This document shows positions 1 through 8,428 of a stretch of DNA of 64,000 bases, piece after piece; the stretch's first letter is position 1, and each line of letters begins with the position of its first letter. The DNA is from an uncultured Spirochaetaceae bacterium (GTDB lineage Bacteria; Spirochaetota; Spirochaetia; Sphaerochaetales; Sphaerochaetaceae): NCBI GenBank assembly GCA_944389075.1, contig CALXLA010000044.1:1-64000 (forward strand), given 5' to 3'. The position numbers and the translations under genes are program-made. The notes under the pieces were generated by a model. That model saw only the letters and a program-made list of their open reading frames with translations, ran no database searches and was not told the DNA's origin.

Positions 1-1136
1 CCATCATAGACAGCTTCCTCGGAATCTGCTGTGAAATCACCATCTGTATCAAGTGCGAATGCATGCGTAAGAGTCTCGCCGCCAACTGTGAATGTGCTTG
101 TGTCGAAAATCTGGAGAGAGCCATCAGCGATAGCAGCTTCGACTTCTGCGACCTTCTCAACTGTACCAGGAGCTGCGATAGCTTCGTTGAGCGGTGTCAT
201 GACGACAGCGCCATCTCCCATGCCCTTGCACCAGTCCTGAGGAATCGGCTCGCCATTCACATATGCCTTGATTGCCTCATAGAAGTAGATGCCCCAGTCG
301 ATTCTTGTCGATATGAGGGATGCTTCTGGAGCAATGCCTGTCATGTCATTGTTGTATCCTGTGTGGAATATACCGCGTGACTGAGCTGCTGTAGCTGGAG
401 TTGTGTTGTCAGAGTGCTGGGAAATCATCACGCAGCCCTGATCTGCAAGAGCGAGTGCCGCATCAGACTCTGCTGTAGCATCAGACCATGAGCCTACGAA
501 CATGACCTTCATCGTGACAGATGGGCATACGGACCTTGCACCAAGGAAATATGATGTGAATCCAGAGATTACTTCTGCGAATGAATATGCGCCGACATAG
601 CCGATCACAGCCTGCTCTGGAGTAATCTTTCCTTCATCGATCATCTGCTGAAGCTTCATGCCAGCAACAACACCTGCGATGTATCTGCCCTCGTAGATAT
701 TAGCGAAAGCATTGTGTGTGTTGTCTCTTCCATCGAATGCAGATGCGCTGTTCGTGCAGCTGATGAATTCGATTTCAGGATAGTCATCTACGACTTCAAG
801 CATGAATGGCTCGAAACCGAAGCTGTTGTTGATGATGATCTGGCAGCCTTCCTCAGCAGCTTCGATGTTTGCATCCCTGCATGTTGCATCTTCGCCGATG
901 TTGTACTTCGTGACCCACTCGACTGTGATGCCATCTGCTGCGAGCATTTCAGTTGCCTCATCCCTTCCTCTGATGAAGTTGTAGGTATAACCCTGGTCAT
1001 TCTCATCTCCAATACAGAGAAGGCCAACCTTCACCGTATTTGGATCTGCAGGTGCAGCTGATTCACTTGAGCCGCTTGCAAATACGAAACCAGAGAAGAT
1101 CATCAACGCAATCAGAACAAACGCTATCTTCTTCAT
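1..1136 (-). CDS. BMP-family ABC transporter substrate-binding protein (partial, 3' end outside window)
   Basis: Periplasmic binding protein of the BMP/PnrA family, which in spirochaetes and Gram-positives binds nucleosides for ABC import. The reading frame is open from ATG at 1136, preceded by AAAGGAG, to the left edge, so about 378 residues are seen and the C-terminus is missing. Residues 1-20 form a signal peptide (basic start, hydrophobic core, FVFASG). The next residues, SGSSES, lack a lipobox cysteine, so the protein is probably soluble. Family features are VKVGLLCIGDENDQGYTYN near residue 35 and the middle blocks IGYVGAYSFAEV and ALALADQGCVMISQHSDNT. It lies 66 bp downstream of the permease genes on the same strand. 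Nucleoside specificity is inferred from family and neighbours, not from binding residues. Confidence 0.9.
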   Translation of the reverse strand, partial: MKKIAFVLIALMIFSGFVFASGSSESAAPADPNTVKVGLLCIGDENDQGYTYNFIRGRDEATEMLAADGITVEWVTKYNIGEDATCRDANIEAAEEGCQIIINNSFGFEPFMLEVVDDYPEIEFISCTNSASAFDGRDNTHNAFANIYEGRYIAGVVAGMKLQQMIDEGKITPEQAVIGYVGAYSFAEVISGFTSYFLGARSVCPSVTMKVMFVGSWSDATAESDAALALADQGCVMISQHSDNTTPATAAQSRGIFHTGYNNDMTGIAPEASLISTRIDWGIYFYEAIKAYVNGEPIPQDWCKGMGDGAVVMTPLNEAIAAPGTVEKVAEVEAAIADGSLQIFDTSTFTVGGETLTHAFALDTDGDFTADSEEAVYD

Positions 1137-1202
1137 TTTGTCTCCTTTAGATATGTTAAGGCCTAAACCTTATCTACATTTTACCATTACTTCAGGAAAG
1201 TA

Positions 1203-2186
1203 CTATCTTTCTTCTCTGAAATAATTGAGCCCCAGCGATGCAGGTGGCTGCTTGTCCCTGCTGTTCCTCATGCTTGTAAGAACAAGAACGATTACAGTCA
1301 CTATATAAGGCAGGATCTTATACAGCTCTGTCGGGATGAACGGAATGGAGACTCTGAGGTACATGATCATCATCGCACCGAAAAGGACGGAACCCCAGAT
1401 TGCATTGAGAGGCCTCCACATGCAGAAGATGACGAGCGCGACAGCAAGCCAGCCTACGCCTGAGAGACCTTCATGGTTCCATACGCATCCTGCTGTGGTC
1501 ATGATATATACCATACCGCCTATTGCGGAAATACCGCCACCGATTGTCGTAGCCAGATACTTGTATTTAGTTATGTTTATCCCAGCAGCATCTGATGTAG
1601 CCGGAGATTCGCCAACAGCTGTCAGATACATGCCATAACGCGTCTTCGAAAGGAAAACATACATGAGAATCGCTATGACAACCGCAAGATAGAAGAAGAC
1701 AGTATGAGAGAAAAGAATACGTCCGGCTATCGGGATGTTCACCATGAAATCAGGGAAGATCCTTGCAGAGAATGCGTTCTTCAGACCATTGCTGAGAGCT
1801 ACATAGCCACCTTCGCTGACTCTCATATACTCACCCACGAACTGGCCGATACCTGTTCCGAATATGGAGAGCGCAAGGCCAGTGACATTCTGGTTGGCCC
1901 TCAGGGTGATCGTGATGAAGCTATATATCGCAGAGGCTACCATACCTGCCGCGAAAGCTGAAAGGATAGCTATTGCAATTGCAAGAGGTCCACTGGCAGC
2001 TGCGCCTGCGGCCTTCTCATAATAGAACGCCCCGGCAAGTCCGAATGCCCCTCCCATATACATTATGCCTTCAACGCCAAGATTGAGATTACCGGACTTC
2101 TCCGTGAGTATTTCTCCCAATGTTCCATACATCAATACTGTTCCGAAGGTGACAGCAGCTGTGATAAGCGTAATGATCGTCGTCAT
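1203..2186 (-). CDS. ABC transporter permease, NupQ/RbsC-like (nucleoside-type importer)
   Basis: Inner-membrane permease of the branched-chain/ribose (BPD_transp_2) superfamily, second permease of the nucleoside importer. At 327 residues it has the usual length. About 8-10 hydrophobic segments are visible, and the conserved block TLGEILTEKSGNLNLGVEG lies near the N-terminus, as in YufQ/NupQ proteins. A second family block, YGMYLTAVGESPATSDAAGI, lies near residue 185 in the cytoplasmic loop that contacts the ATPase. The ATG at 2186 overlaps the stop of the upstream permease by four bases (ATGA), indicating translational coupling. It forms the transporter with the adjacent permease, the double ATPase and the BMP binding protein. 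Confidence 0.9.
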   Translation of the reverse strand: MTTIITLITAAVTFGTVLMYGTLGEILTEKSGNLNLGVEGIMYMGGAFGLAGAFYYEKAAGAAASGPLAIAIAILSAFAAGMVASAIYSFITITLRANQNVTGLALSIFGTGIGQFVGEYMRVSEGGYVALSNGLKNAFSARIFPDFMVNIPIAGRILFSHTVFFYLAVVIAILMYVFLSKTRYGMYLTAVGESPATSDAAGINITKYKYLATTIGGGISAIGGMVYIMTTAGCVWNHEGLSGVGWLAVALVIFCMWRPLNAIWGSVLFGAMMIMYLRVSIPFIPTELYKILPYIVTVIVLVLTSMRNSRDKQPPASLGLNYFREER

Positions 2187-3274
2187 GACTTTGCCTCCTT
2201 CTTCTTATGGCGGAAGATGACTGTATAGTTGATGAAGAACTCACAGCTGAGCATACAGAAAAGAAGTATGCCTGTGATGATATCGGCAATGGATGCCGGA
2301 ACCTGCATTCTCGTCTGCAGAGTAGTTGCGCCTTTCTCAAGTATCGCAAGGATGAACGAGATGGCAATCATTGCAAAGGAATTAAGCTGCGAAAGCCATG
2401 CGACTGTGATTGATGTGAAACCTACTCCATTCGCAACGCCTTTGTAGAGCGTGAAGTTGGCACCGGAAACAACTATGAAGCCCACGATACCACAGATCGC
2501 GCCTGAGATGAACATCGTCCTCATCATGATCCAGCCGACATTCATTCCTGCATACCTTGCAGTATTCACCGAATCTCCGATGACCGCGATCTCATATCCC
2601 TGCTTCGTCCTTGTCATATAGATATGCATGAGCACTACGAGAATCAGGACAATGATCCAGCCACAATGCACGCCGAAGACCTGTGGAAGACGTGCTTCAT
2701 TGCTGAACATAGGAATAAGCTGGGAGCCTTTGCGCCCTTCCCATGGTCCGCCCTGAAGCCATGCGACAATTCCTATCGCTATATAATTCATCATCAGAGT
2801 GAAGAGCGTCTCATTCGTATTCCATTTCGCTTTGAAGAATGCAGGAATCAATGCCCAGAGTCCGCCAGCGATAGCTCCTGTGATGAACATGATGGCGAGA
2901 AGCATGACATGCGGCACCTTCCCTGCCCAGAAGAGAGCGAAGTAAGTCGCGGCTACAGCTCCCATGGTGATCTGTCCTTCCGCTCCGATGTTCCAGAATC
3001 TCATCTTGAAGCATGGCGCGATTGCCAATGCACAGCCAAGAAGCGGTATCGCGATCCTTATCGTCTGCTTCAGATAGACAGGTCGGGAGACAGAGCCTTG
3101 GATTATGACGCCATAAGCCTCTACTGGATTATTGCCTGTAAGCATCATCGGAATACATCCGAGTATAAGCGCGACGATTATCGAGCAGACTCTGATTGCC
3201 CAGATTTTCCGGGGAGACATCTCAGAGCGCTTCGCAAGCCTGATAAGAGGAGTCCTGTTCTCTGTGCTGCTCAT
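2183..3274 (-). CDS. ABC transporter permease, NupP/YufP-like (nucleoside-type importer)
   Basis: First permease subunit of the BMP-dependent importer, 363 residues, BPD_transp_2 family. A short cytoplasmic N-terminus is followed by a first membrane helix around residues 25-45 and many later hydrophobic segments. The block LAIAPCFKMRFWNIGAEGQI (about residues 85-105) and the loop TKQGYEIAVIGDSVNTARYAG are typical of YufP/NupP proteins. It overlaps the ATPase gene upstream and the second permease downstream by four bases each. The pairing with a longer, N-terminally extended first permease and a shorter second one matches known nucleoside importers. Confidence 0.9.
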   Translation of the reverse strand: MSSTENRTPLIRLAKRSEMSPRKIWAIRVCSIIVALILGCIPMMLTGNNPVEAYGVIIQGSVSRPVYLKQTIRIAIPLLGCALAIAPCFKMRFWNIGAEGQITMGAVAATYFALFWAGKVPHVMLLAIMFITGAIAGGLWALIPAFFKAKWNTNETLFTLMMNYIAIGIVAWLQGGPWEGRKGSQLIPMFSNEARLPQVFGVHCGWIIVLILVVLMHIYMTRTKQGYEIAVIGDSVNTARYAGMNVGWIMMRTMFISGAICGIVGFIVVSGANFTLYKGVANGVGFTSITVAWLSQLNSFAMIAISFILAILEKGATTLQTRMQVPASIADIITGILLFCMLSCEFFINYTVIFRHKKKEAKS

Positions 3275-4800
3275 TCGGCCCCCTTTGCATTGAACTGCGT
3301 CATCATAAGACCTATCTCTTCCTTTGTCGCAGTGCGTGCGTCAACGCATCCAGCGACCTGTCCGCCACAGAGGACAAGGATCCTGTCAGCAAGCTCGATA
3401 AGGACATCAAGGTCCTCTCCTACATAAACGACCGCGACGCCCTTCATCTTCTGCTCGGTAAGCAGGTTGTAGATCGTATATGATGTATTGATATCGAGGC
3501 CACGGACAGCATAGGCAGTCATCAGGACAGCAGGATTTCCTGCGATCTCCCTTCCGACAAGAACTTTCTGCACATTGCCGCCTGAAAGCCTTCTCACAGG
3601 ATAATTGATGCCAGGAGTGACGACATCGAGCTCCTTCCATACATCATTCGCGAGATTCTCAGGCTCCTTCTTCTTCAGGAGAGCACCTTTGCCGTTCTTC
3701 CATGACCTGAGCATCATATTGCCTGTCATGCCCATCGAGCCGACAAGTCCCATGCCGAGCCTGTCCTCTGGAACGAAGGCCATGCCGATGCCTGTCTCCC
3801 TTATCTTCATAGGTGTCTTTCCGACAAGCTCAGTCTCACTGCCATCATCCTTCACGAAGCGGATGCTTCCATTCTTCACAGGATAGAGTCCAGTAATTGC
3901 CTCAAGAAGCTCCTTCTGACCTGATCCAGAGATACCGGCGACTCCGAGAATCTCGCCGGAATATGCCTCGAATGACACGTTGTCTAGCTTTTTCACGCCC
4001 TCATCATCAATGCATGTAAGCCCTTCGACTATGAGCTTCTTCTCTGGATTCGGATACAATGGCCTGTCGATGTTAAGCGTGACGGCATGTCCCACCATCA
4101 TATCGGTAAGAGCCTGCGGATTCGTCTCAGAGGTATTGACCGTGCCGATGTACTTGCCTTTTCTGAGGACAGCGACCTTATCAGAGACCTCCATGACCTC
4201 ATGAAGCTTATGCGTGATGATTATGATGGCCTTGCCATCCTTCTTCATGTTCATAAGCACCTTGAAGAGCTTCTGTGTCTCCTGAGGCGTAAGCACAGCC
4301 GTAGGTTCGTCTAGGATGAGGATATCAGCACCGCGATAGAGGACCTTGACGATCTCGACAGTCTGCTTCTGCGAGACAGACATATCATAGACTTTCTTAG
4401 ACAAATCAATCTCAAAGCCATATCTCCCGCATATCTCTGCGACCCTTTCATTGGTCTTCCTGAGATCCATCTTGCCTTCATCAAGTCCGAGTATTATATT
4501 CTGCGCAGCTGTGAATACCTCAATCAGCTTATAATGCTGATGTATCATTCCGATGCCATATTCGAAGGCCTCGCGCGGTGAGCGTATGAATATCCTCTCG
4601 CCTTCCTTGAAGATCTCGCCTTCATCTGGCTGATAGATTCCTGAAAGCATATTCATCAGCGTGGTCTTCCCGCTTCCATTCTCACCCAGGAGAGCAAGAA
4701 TCTCACCTTTATTTATGGTCAGATCTATAGAATCATTGGCTACAACCTGACCGAACCGCTTGGTGATGCCTCTCATCTCAATTGCACAGTTATGTTCCAA
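3271..4800 (-). CDS. Double-domain ABC ATPase of BMP/nucleoside importer (NupO/YufO-like)
   Basis: Energy-coupling subunit with two fused nucleotide-binding domains in 509 residues. Domain 1 has a complete Walker A (GENGSGKTT), a divergent signature (SVSQKQ) and a good Walker B (ILILDEPTAVLTP). Domain 2 has Walker A-like AGISGSGQKE, signature LSGGN, and PAVLMTAYAVRGLD at Walker B, where the catalytic glutamate is missing. An asymmetric second site is normal in this family, but the TAYAV stretch is unusual. I chose the TTG at 4800 because AAGAGGT lies seven bases upstream; the next ATG (4776) has no such site. It is the first gene of the importer operon, 56 bp after the ANTAR regulator gene, so it may be cotranscribed with it. 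Confidence 0.9.
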   Translation of the reverse strand: MEHNCAIEMRGITKRFGQVVANDSIDLTINKGEILALLGENGSGKTTLMNMLSGIYQPDEGEIFKEGERIFIRSPREAFEYGIGMIHQHYKLIEVFTAAQNIILGLDEGKMDLRKTNERVAEICGRYGFEIDLSKKVYDMSVSQKQTVEIVKVLYRGADILILDEPTAVLTPQETQKLFKVLMNMKKDGKAIIIITHKLHEVMEVSDKVAVLRKGKYIGTVNTSETNPQALTDMMVGHAVTLNIDRPLYPNPEKKLIVEGLTCIDDEGVKKLDNVSFEAYSGEILGVAGISGSGQKELLEAITGLYPVKNGSIRFVKDDGSETELVGKTPMKIRETGIGMAFVPEDRLGMGLVGSMGMTGNMMLRSWKNGKGALLKKKEPENLANDVWKELDVVTPGINYPVRRLSGGNVQKVLVGREIAGNPAVLMTAYAVRGLDINTSYTIYNLLTEQKMKGVAVVYVGEDLDVLIELADRILVLCGGQVAGCVDARTATKEEIGLMMTQFNAKGAE

Positions 4801-4856
4801 AAGCCATACCTCTTAGCGTCATCTTAACATATTTGTAGCATAATCCGGAAATGATT

Positions 4857-5453
4857 TCACTGCGTGCGCTGCGATTCAGCGGCAATAATCCTGTCAGCAG
4901 CGGCTCTTTTCGATATGCCATTGTCCATGGCATTTTTCTCGATATATCTGTGGGCGTCGGGCTCAGAAAGGTCATAGCGGTCTATCAGGATCCACTTTGC
5001 CCTGTTGACTATCTTGATCTCAGCCATTTTCTCTTCGATAGTCATCTCCCGCTTCTCAGAAGCCCTCAGCCGCTCTCTTACAGCTGCAAGCCAGGTGAAT
5101 GATTCCGAGAGCATGGACCTTGATACAGGCTTGCGTATAAGGATGATCCCGTTCGAAACAGAAGGAGTATACACCTCCCCATAGAGGTCAGAGGATGCAA
5201 GGAGCATTACCGCGCTCTTCGTCTCAGCCACGGCATCAAGCGCAAATCCGAATCCGGATTCATCTGGAAGAGGCATGTTCACCATTATGATATCGAAGCT
5301 TCTCTCCGCAAGCTTCTGCTTTGCCTCAGAGGCAGATGATACTATGGAAAGCGGGCTGAACATGGCTTCCGGCATCATCGAAGGAAGCATGGATGAAAGC
5401 GTTCCACCTGTTACGGCAAGCACGCTGTATACCCTTTCCTCAAATATGGCCAT
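4857..5453 (-). CDS. ANTAR-domain response regulator with degenerate receiver
   Basis: Predicted RNA-binding antitermination regulator of 198 residues. The C-terminal part (about residues 138-195) fits the ANTAR fold: a helix ending in NRAKWILIDRYDLSEPDAHR followed by KNAMDNGISKRAAADRII. The N-terminal 120 residues resemble a CheY-type receiver, but where the phosphoacceptor aspartate is expected there is asparagine (IIMVNMPLPDES), so phosphorylation control is doubtful. The start lies one base after the glutamine synthetase stop, so the two are cotranscribed. In Firmicutes an ANTAR protein beside glutamine synthetase controls nitrogen genes through paired hexaloop hairpins. I looked for such hairpins between this gene and the importer and saw none. 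Confidence 0.88.
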   Translation of the reverse strand: MAIFEERVYSVLAVTGGTLSSMLPSMMPEAMFSPLSIVSSASEAKQKLAERSFDIIMVNMPLPDESGFGFALDAVAETKSAVMLLASSDLYGEVYTPSVSNGIILIRKPVSRSMLSESFTWLAAVRERLRASEKREMTIEEKMAEIKIVNRAKWILIDRYDLSEPDAHRYIEKNAMDNGISKRAAADRIIAAESQRTQ

Positions 5454-5454
5454 C

Positions 5455-6666
5455 CTATCTCTCCATGTACGCTGCTAATATCTGGGAAGGAATGTGTTCC
5501 TTTACGAAATCGCTTTCAGATGCAATCCTGCAAGCTTCGCTTATTGATAATGGAAGCCTTCTGAGTCCTTTCAGATTGCTGTTCTCTGCCTTGTAGATAT
5601 TGAAATCGGAAGGAGAAGGAAGAGGCAGTCTGTTACGGATTCCATGAAGTGAGGCCTCTATCATAAGTGAGAATGCTATATACGGATTGCTCAGAGGATC
5701 AGGAGACCTCAGCTCGGCCCTTCTGTATTCGCCTTCTGCCGCGGGGACTCTGATAAGCTGTGATCTGTTGCCTTCTGACCATGAAATATATGTAGGTGCC
5801 TTATGGCTGCCGAGCCTGCTATACGATGCAGACACAGGATTCATGAAGAGCGTCATATCCGGAGCGAATTCAAGCAGACCTGCAATGACATAGCCGAGAT
5901 TATCGCTTCCATCATCGGCCTTCACCGAGATGTTCACATGAAGACCATTGCCGGCCTTATCGGCAATCGGCTTAGGCGAGAAATCCGCATAGAGTCCATT
6001 GCGCTTCGCGATGATCTTCACAATTGTCTGGAAGACAAGCGCATTGTCGGCAGCCTGGACAGGATCTGAATAACGGAAGTCTATCTCGTTCTGGCCAGGG
6101 CCTTCCTCATGATGTGAGCTTTCTGGATGTATGCCTATGGAATCAAGCATGAGGCAGACTTCCCTTCTGACATTCTCTCCTGCATCATCCGGGGCCAGGT
6201 CCATATATCCTGCCTGGTCATGAGGTACAGCTGTAGGGTTCCCATCGCTGTCAAGGCGGAAAAGATAGAACTCCTCCTCAGAGCCGAAATAGAACCTGAG
6301 CCCATCAGACTCTGCCTTCCTTGCCGATTCAATCAGAAGGCGCCTTGTATCGCTCTCGTGAGGCGTGCCATCAGGATAGGATATGGATGAGATCATCCTT
6401 ACCACCTTCCCATGCTCAGGCCGCCATGGAAGAGGGATAAGCGAAGAAGGCTCTGGATGGAGGAAGAGATCAGAGTGCGCTTCATCTCCGAATCCGGCTA
6501 TCGCGGATGCATCGAACGCGATTCCCTGGGAAAACGCCCTTTCGAGCTCATCAGGCATTATCGCGATATTCTTCTGCCGTCCGAACACATCGCAGAAAGA
6601 CAGTCTTATGAACTTCACATCCTCTTCCCTGACATACTGAATGACTTCATCTTCCGTATAATGCAT
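5455..6666 (-). CDS. glnA: Glutamine synthetase (type I-like, short form)
   Basis: Cytoplasmic enzyme making glutamine from glutamate, ammonia and ATP. The 403-residue product has metal/substrate motifs FGSEEEFYLF, EGPGQNEIDF, NGLHVNIS and APTYISWSEGNRS, and the late RRAELRSPDPLSNPY block carrying the active-site arginine and glutamate. It is shorter than the usual 440-470 residues and I see no adenylylation tyrosine motif, as in short Gram-positive-type or GlnA-like enzymes. A gamma-glutamylpolyamine synthetase role cannot be excluded. I chose ATG 6666 because GGAGGTG sits just upstream; an in-frame start at 6696 lacks a site. It is transcribed with the ANTAR regulator and divergently from pyrG. 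Confidence 0.85.
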   Translation of the reverse strand: MHYTEDEVIQYVREEDVKFIRLSFCDVFGRQKNIAIMPDELERAFSQGIAFDASAIAGFGDEAHSDLFLHPEPSSLIPLPWRPEHGKVVRMISSISYPDGTPHESDTRRLLIESARKAESDGLRFYFGSEEEFYLFRLDSDGNPTAVPHDQAGYMDLAPDDAGENVRREVCLMLDSIGIHPESSHHEEGPGQNEIDFRYSDPVQAADNALVFQTIVKIIAKRNGLYADFSPKPIADKAGNGLHVNISVKADDGSDNLGYVIAGLLEFAPDMTLFMNPVSASYSRLGSHKAPTYISWSEGNRSQLIRVPAAEGEYRRAELRSPDPLSNPYIAFSLMIEASLHGIRNRLPLPSPSDFNIYKAENSNLKGLRRLPLSISEACRIASESDFVKEHIPSQILAAYMER

Positions 6667-6680
6667 ATCACCTCCGAGTG

Positions 6681-6709
6681 TTGACACCCTACACACTGCG
6701 GATTATCAT
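6681..6709 (+). promoter_or_regulatory. Sigma-70-type promoter of pyrG
   Basis: TTGACA at 6681-6686 and TATCAT at 6704-6709 are separated by exactly 17 bases, predicting a start near 6715-6717. This puts a leader of about 95 nt, with a terminator-like hairpin, in front of the CTP synthase gene. The -35 lies within 15 bp of the divergent glutamine synthetase start. Confidence 0.75.
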
Positions 6710-6722
6710 GAACGGCGTTAAA

Positions 6723-6805
6723 AGGCAAGGGCGTCTTAGGGCATTAGCTCCAAGATGCCTTTTTCTCTTTTCATGGAGATATGCCCTTTCCCTTGCCTAA
6801 GGAGG
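6723..6805 (+). promoter_or_regulatory. Attenuator-like pyrG leader with two competing foldings
   Basis: A hairpin formed by 6730-6737 and 6752-6759, extended by 6739-6741/6749-6751, is followed directly by a T-rich run (6760-6771), so it looks like an intrinsic terminator upstream of the coding start. A second, mutually exclusive pairing joins AGGCAAGGG (6723-6731) with CCCTTGCCT (6790-6798), 9 of 9 bases, ending beside the ribosome site AAGGAGG (6799-6805). pyrG leaders in Gram-positives use CTP-sensed attenuation with reiterative G addition at the 5' end, but here I see no G-run at the predicted start. The mechanism is therefore open. Confidence 0.6.
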
Positions 6806-6809
6806 GGCA

Positions 6810-8396
6810 ATGGCCAAGCACATATTCGTTACAGGCGGAGTAGTCTCAGGACTTGGAAAGGGAATCACGGCAGCATCACTCGGCAAGCTGCTGAAGCTTA
6901 TGGGGCTCAAGGTGACAGCCCAGAAGCTCGATCCATACATCAATGTCGATCCGGGAACGATGAGCCCTTATCAGCATGGAGAGGTATTCGTCACGGAAGA
7001 TGGCACGGAGACGGACCTTGATCTTGGCCATTATGAGAGATTCATCGATACGAACCTCGGAAGATACTCAAACCTCACGGCAGGACGCGCATACTGGAAT
7101 GTCCTCGAGAAAGAACGCAGAGGCGAATACCTTGGTTCGACAGTACAGGTGATCCCGCACATAACCGACGAGATAAAGCGATTCATCTACAGCGCGGCAG
7201 ATGATGCTGATATAGTGATCACTGAAATCGGAGGAACCATCGGCGATATAGAATCCCAGCCATTCATAGAGGCTATCCGGGAGATATCGCTTGAGGCGGG
7301 ACGCGAGAACTGCCTGTTCATCCATGTCACGCTTGTCCCCTACCTCAGAGGTTCCGATGAGCATAAATCAAAGCCTACTCAGCATTCTGTGAAAGAACTG
7401 CAGGGCATGGGAGTCAATCCTGATATAATCGTACTCAGGTGCGATGAGAAGCTTGAAAGCTCGATATTCTCCAAAATATCGATGTTCTGCAATGTGAAGA
7501 AAGACTGCGTGATAGAGAATATGACACTCGACGAAATATACAGGGTGCCATTGATGCTTGAAGAGCAGAACTTCTCTTCCATAGTCGCAAGGGAACTCGG
7601 ACTTGAGGCAATAAAGCCGGATCTCAGCTCATGGAACGAGCTTGTGGCACGTATCGACAGTTCAAAGGAGACCGTACGCATCGCGCTTGCCGGCAAATAC
7701 ACAGCTCTGCATGATGCATACCTTTCTGTGGCAGAGGCGCTGAGGCATGCCGGCTATATGCATAACAGGAAAGTATGCATCGAATGGGTGGATTCGGAAA
7801 CAGTCACATATGAAAATGCCCATGAGATATTCAGGAATGCTGATGGAATCATCGTACCTGGTGGTTTCGGAGGCCGTGGCATCGAAGGTCTTATAGCGAC
7901 AGCCCGCTATGCGAGGGAAACCAGCATTCCGTTCCTTGGGATCTGCCTTGGAATGCAAGTCGCGATAATTGAATATTCCCGGAATGTGCTCGGCTGGAAA
8001 GATGCTGATTCAAGGGAATTCAACGAGGAAAGCCAGCATAAGGTCATAGATTTTATGCCAGGACAGAGCAATGAGATCCAGAAAGGAGGCACTCTCAGGC
8101 TTGGTGCATATCCATGTCATGTAAAGGAAGGTACAAAACTCTGGGACTGCTACCATGAATCTGTCATAAGCGAGCGCCACAGGCATCGCTATGAGGTGAA
8201 CAATGAATACAGGGAGGAACTTGAGAAACATGGTATCCTGTTCTCAGGGCTATCTCCTGATGGGCATCTTGTAGAGGCTGCAGAGCTTCCCGGCCATCCA
8301 TTCTATATCGGAGTGCAGTTCCATCCTGAATTCAAAAGCAGGCCCGACAGGCCACATCCGCTGTTCTCAGCATTCATCAAGGCATCCATGAGATGA
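6810..8396 (+). CDS. pyrG: CTP synthase (glutamine-hydrolysing)
   Basis: Converts UTP to CTP using ATP and glutamine. The 528-residue protein has the usual length and both domains. The N-terminal synthase domain begins KHIFVTGGVVSGLGKGITAAS and contains LDPYINVDPGTMSPYQHGEV and the UTP/CTP-sensing stretch EIGGTIGDIESQPF. The C-terminal class I glutaminase domain has the nucleophile cysteine in GICLGMQ (about residue 378) and the His-Glu pair in FHPEFKSRP. ATG 6810 follows AAGGAGGGG. The gene stands alone on the plus strand behind its own promoter and structured leader, and converges with the MATE gene. Confidence 0.98.
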   Translation: MAKHIFVTGGVVSGLGKGITAASLGKLLKLMGLKVTAQKLDPYINVDPGTMSPYQHGEVFVTEDGTETDLDLGHYERFIDTNLGRYSNLTAGRAYWNVLEKERRGEYLGSTVQVIPHITDEIKRFIYSAADDADIVITEIGGTIGDIESQPFIEAIREISLEAGRENCLFIHVTLVPYLRGSDEHKSKPTQHSVKELQGMGVNPDIIVLRCDEKLESSIFSKISMFCNVKKDCVIENMTLDEIYRVPLMLEEQNFSSIVARELGLEAIKPDLSSWNELVARIDSSKETVRIALAGKYTALHDAYLSVAEALRHAGYMHNRKVCIEWVDSETVTYENAHEIFRNADGIIVPGGFGGRGIEGLIATARYARETSIPFLGICLGMQVAIIEYSRNVLGWKDADSREFNEESQHKVIDFMPGQSNEIQKGGTLRLGAYPCHVKEGTKLWDCYHESVISERHRHRYEVNNEYREELEKHGILFSGLSPDGHLVEAAELPGHPFYIGVQFHPEFKSRPDRPHPLFSAFIKASMR

Positions 8397-8428
8397 TGGG
8401 ATGCCTCAATGTCCGCAGGAAACTGACA

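Noticed and set aside
2624-3427. Plus-strand frame of 267 codons opposite the importer permease
   Set aside because: Lies antisense to a clear permease gene; composition (many Cys, His, Arg) is that of a shadow frame.
4801-4856. ANTAR target (paired hexaloop hairpins) before the nucleoside importer
   Set aside because: Only 56 bp with no two hairpins having hexanucleotide loops and no terminator.
6715-6742. B. subtilis-type pyrG reiterative-transcription start (G-run at +1)
   Set aside because: The predicted start near 6715-6717 is not a G-run; GGGC at 6729-6732 lies too far downstream of the -10.
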